Below are positions 63,722 to 64,000 of a stretch of DNA of 64,000 nt, one piece after another. Within the stretch, counting starts at the first letter, position 1. Each line of letters starts with the position of its first letter. A program made the translations under genes and the position numbers. The notes under the pieces are model-generated. The model saw nothing but the letters and a program-made list of their open reading frames with translations. It was not told where the DNA came from and made no database searches. The stretch comes from an uncultured Anaerolineae bacterium (GTDB lineage: Bacteria > Chloroflexota > Anaerolineae > Aggregatilineales > Phototrophicaceae), in assembly GCA_937922795.1 (NCBI GenBank), contig CALAJK010000027.1, positions 45,259 through 109,258 on the forward strand. Reading direction: 5' to 3'.

Positions 63722-64000
63722 GGCAGCCGACACAATTTCCGTTACAATATACGCATCGCTAACCGCCACAGGTCGCCGCGCAGCGGCGGCGCTGGGAACG
63801 CCAGTTCCCTTCGAAAAGTGCCTGGTGGTTTACCTGAGAGCTGTGTATGAGGTAGACGCACCGTCAACGACCAGCCGCTAAAGCGGCTGGCTTGTCCCTG
63901 GCGCTGCACCCGCCGCTTCGGTGACAGCAGCGTTGATGGCAGGTGCATCCGAGACATTAGGCGCATTGACTGACGCCCAATAAGCAATGTTTAGAGCAGC
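63722..64000. other. 280-nt tail without a gene; possible IS-end relic
   Basis: No credible ORF. A -10-like TACAAT lies at 63743-63748. The stretch is GC-rich and folds in several places, mainly the hairpin at 63871. No tRNA, RNase P or tmRNA hallmark (such as a T-loop) was found. It could be a small RNA or an eroded insertion element. Confidence 0.35.
63871..63890 (+). mobile_element. Hairpin resembling an IS200/IS605-family end
   Basis: CCAGCCGC-TAAA-GCGGCTGG, a perfect 8-bp stem, flanked by CGTCAACGA on the left and CTTGTCC on the right. This is the look of the right-end hairpin of TnpB-bearing IS elements, from memory. No tnpA or tnpB sequence remains in the window; an adjacent element could start beyond 64000. 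Confidence 0.3.

Noticed and set aside
63742..63987. 81-aa minus-strand reading frame at the window end
   Set aside because: No ribosome site or motif, Arg/Pro-rich, and it spans a strong hairpin; more likely non-coding.

Overview
The window is about 60% GC and densely packed on both strands, with many 4-nt ATGA overlaps and frequent GTG/TTG starts. The gene mix points to a Chloroflexota (Chloroflexi) bacterium, with a Deinococcus-like lineage as the main alternative. The evidence is a 414-aa primary sigma factor, a carotenoid cluster with a fused CrtYcd-type lycopene cyclase, CruF and a P450, several surface-glycan glycosyltransferases, and sugar and BMP-type ABC importers. This is inference from gene content; no rRNA or tRNA gene was found. 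No CRISPR array, prophage or intact transposase is visible.

Layout. 1-4.8 kb: 3' part of a nucleoside kinase, then a GldA/ABC-2/GldG-like export operon with a DUF4340 protein. 4.8-9.5 kb: rpoD, a LiaF-like membrane protein, a GNAT acetyltransferase and a multi-TM/GAF sensor without a kinase domain. 9.6-16.5 kb: S1-repeat protein, FtsK translocase, SRAP protease, two small membrane proteins and a ComM-type AAA+ protein. 16.6-20.7 kb: glycerophosphodiesterase divergent from a sugar ABC importer (binding protein and two permeases, no ATPase), with paired palindromes around the promoter and an intercistronic hairpin. 20.8-31.1 kb: carotenoid locus (P450, crtI, crtB, fused lycopene cyclase, small membrane protein, hydrolase, cruF-like, plsY-like, glycosyltransferase, second crtI-like). 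31.1-39.8 kb: flippase, glycosyltransferases, WbqC-like, methyltransferase, EamA-like and GT-C-like membrane proteins, with rpmF-fabD embedded.

39.9-46.6 kb: an aminotransferase behind a predicted attenuator, divergent from an envelope operon (MurA-like protein lacking key residues, hydrolase, membrane-anchored MurF-like ligase, Ddl). 46.6-52.5 kb: modular lipoprotein, orphan OmpR-type regulator, membrane glycosyltransferase, 3-hydroxyisobutyrate-dehydrogenase-like reductase. 52.5-56.5 kb: RluB-type pseudouridine synthase, PlsC and glmS; the glmS leader carries a recognisable glmS ribozyme. 56.6-63.7 kb: ScyD-like secreted propeller, YceI protein, and a complete BMP-type (nucleoside-like) ABC importer. 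The last 280 bases hold no gene and contain a hairpin resembling an IS200/IS605 end.

The most interesting regulatory signals are the glmS ribozyme, the aminotransferase attenuator (promoter with palindrome, short leader ORF, mutually exclusive antiterminator and terminator), and a recurring extended -10 promoter (TGn plus a TATAAT-like hexamer). All assignments come from reading motifs; no database search was run.
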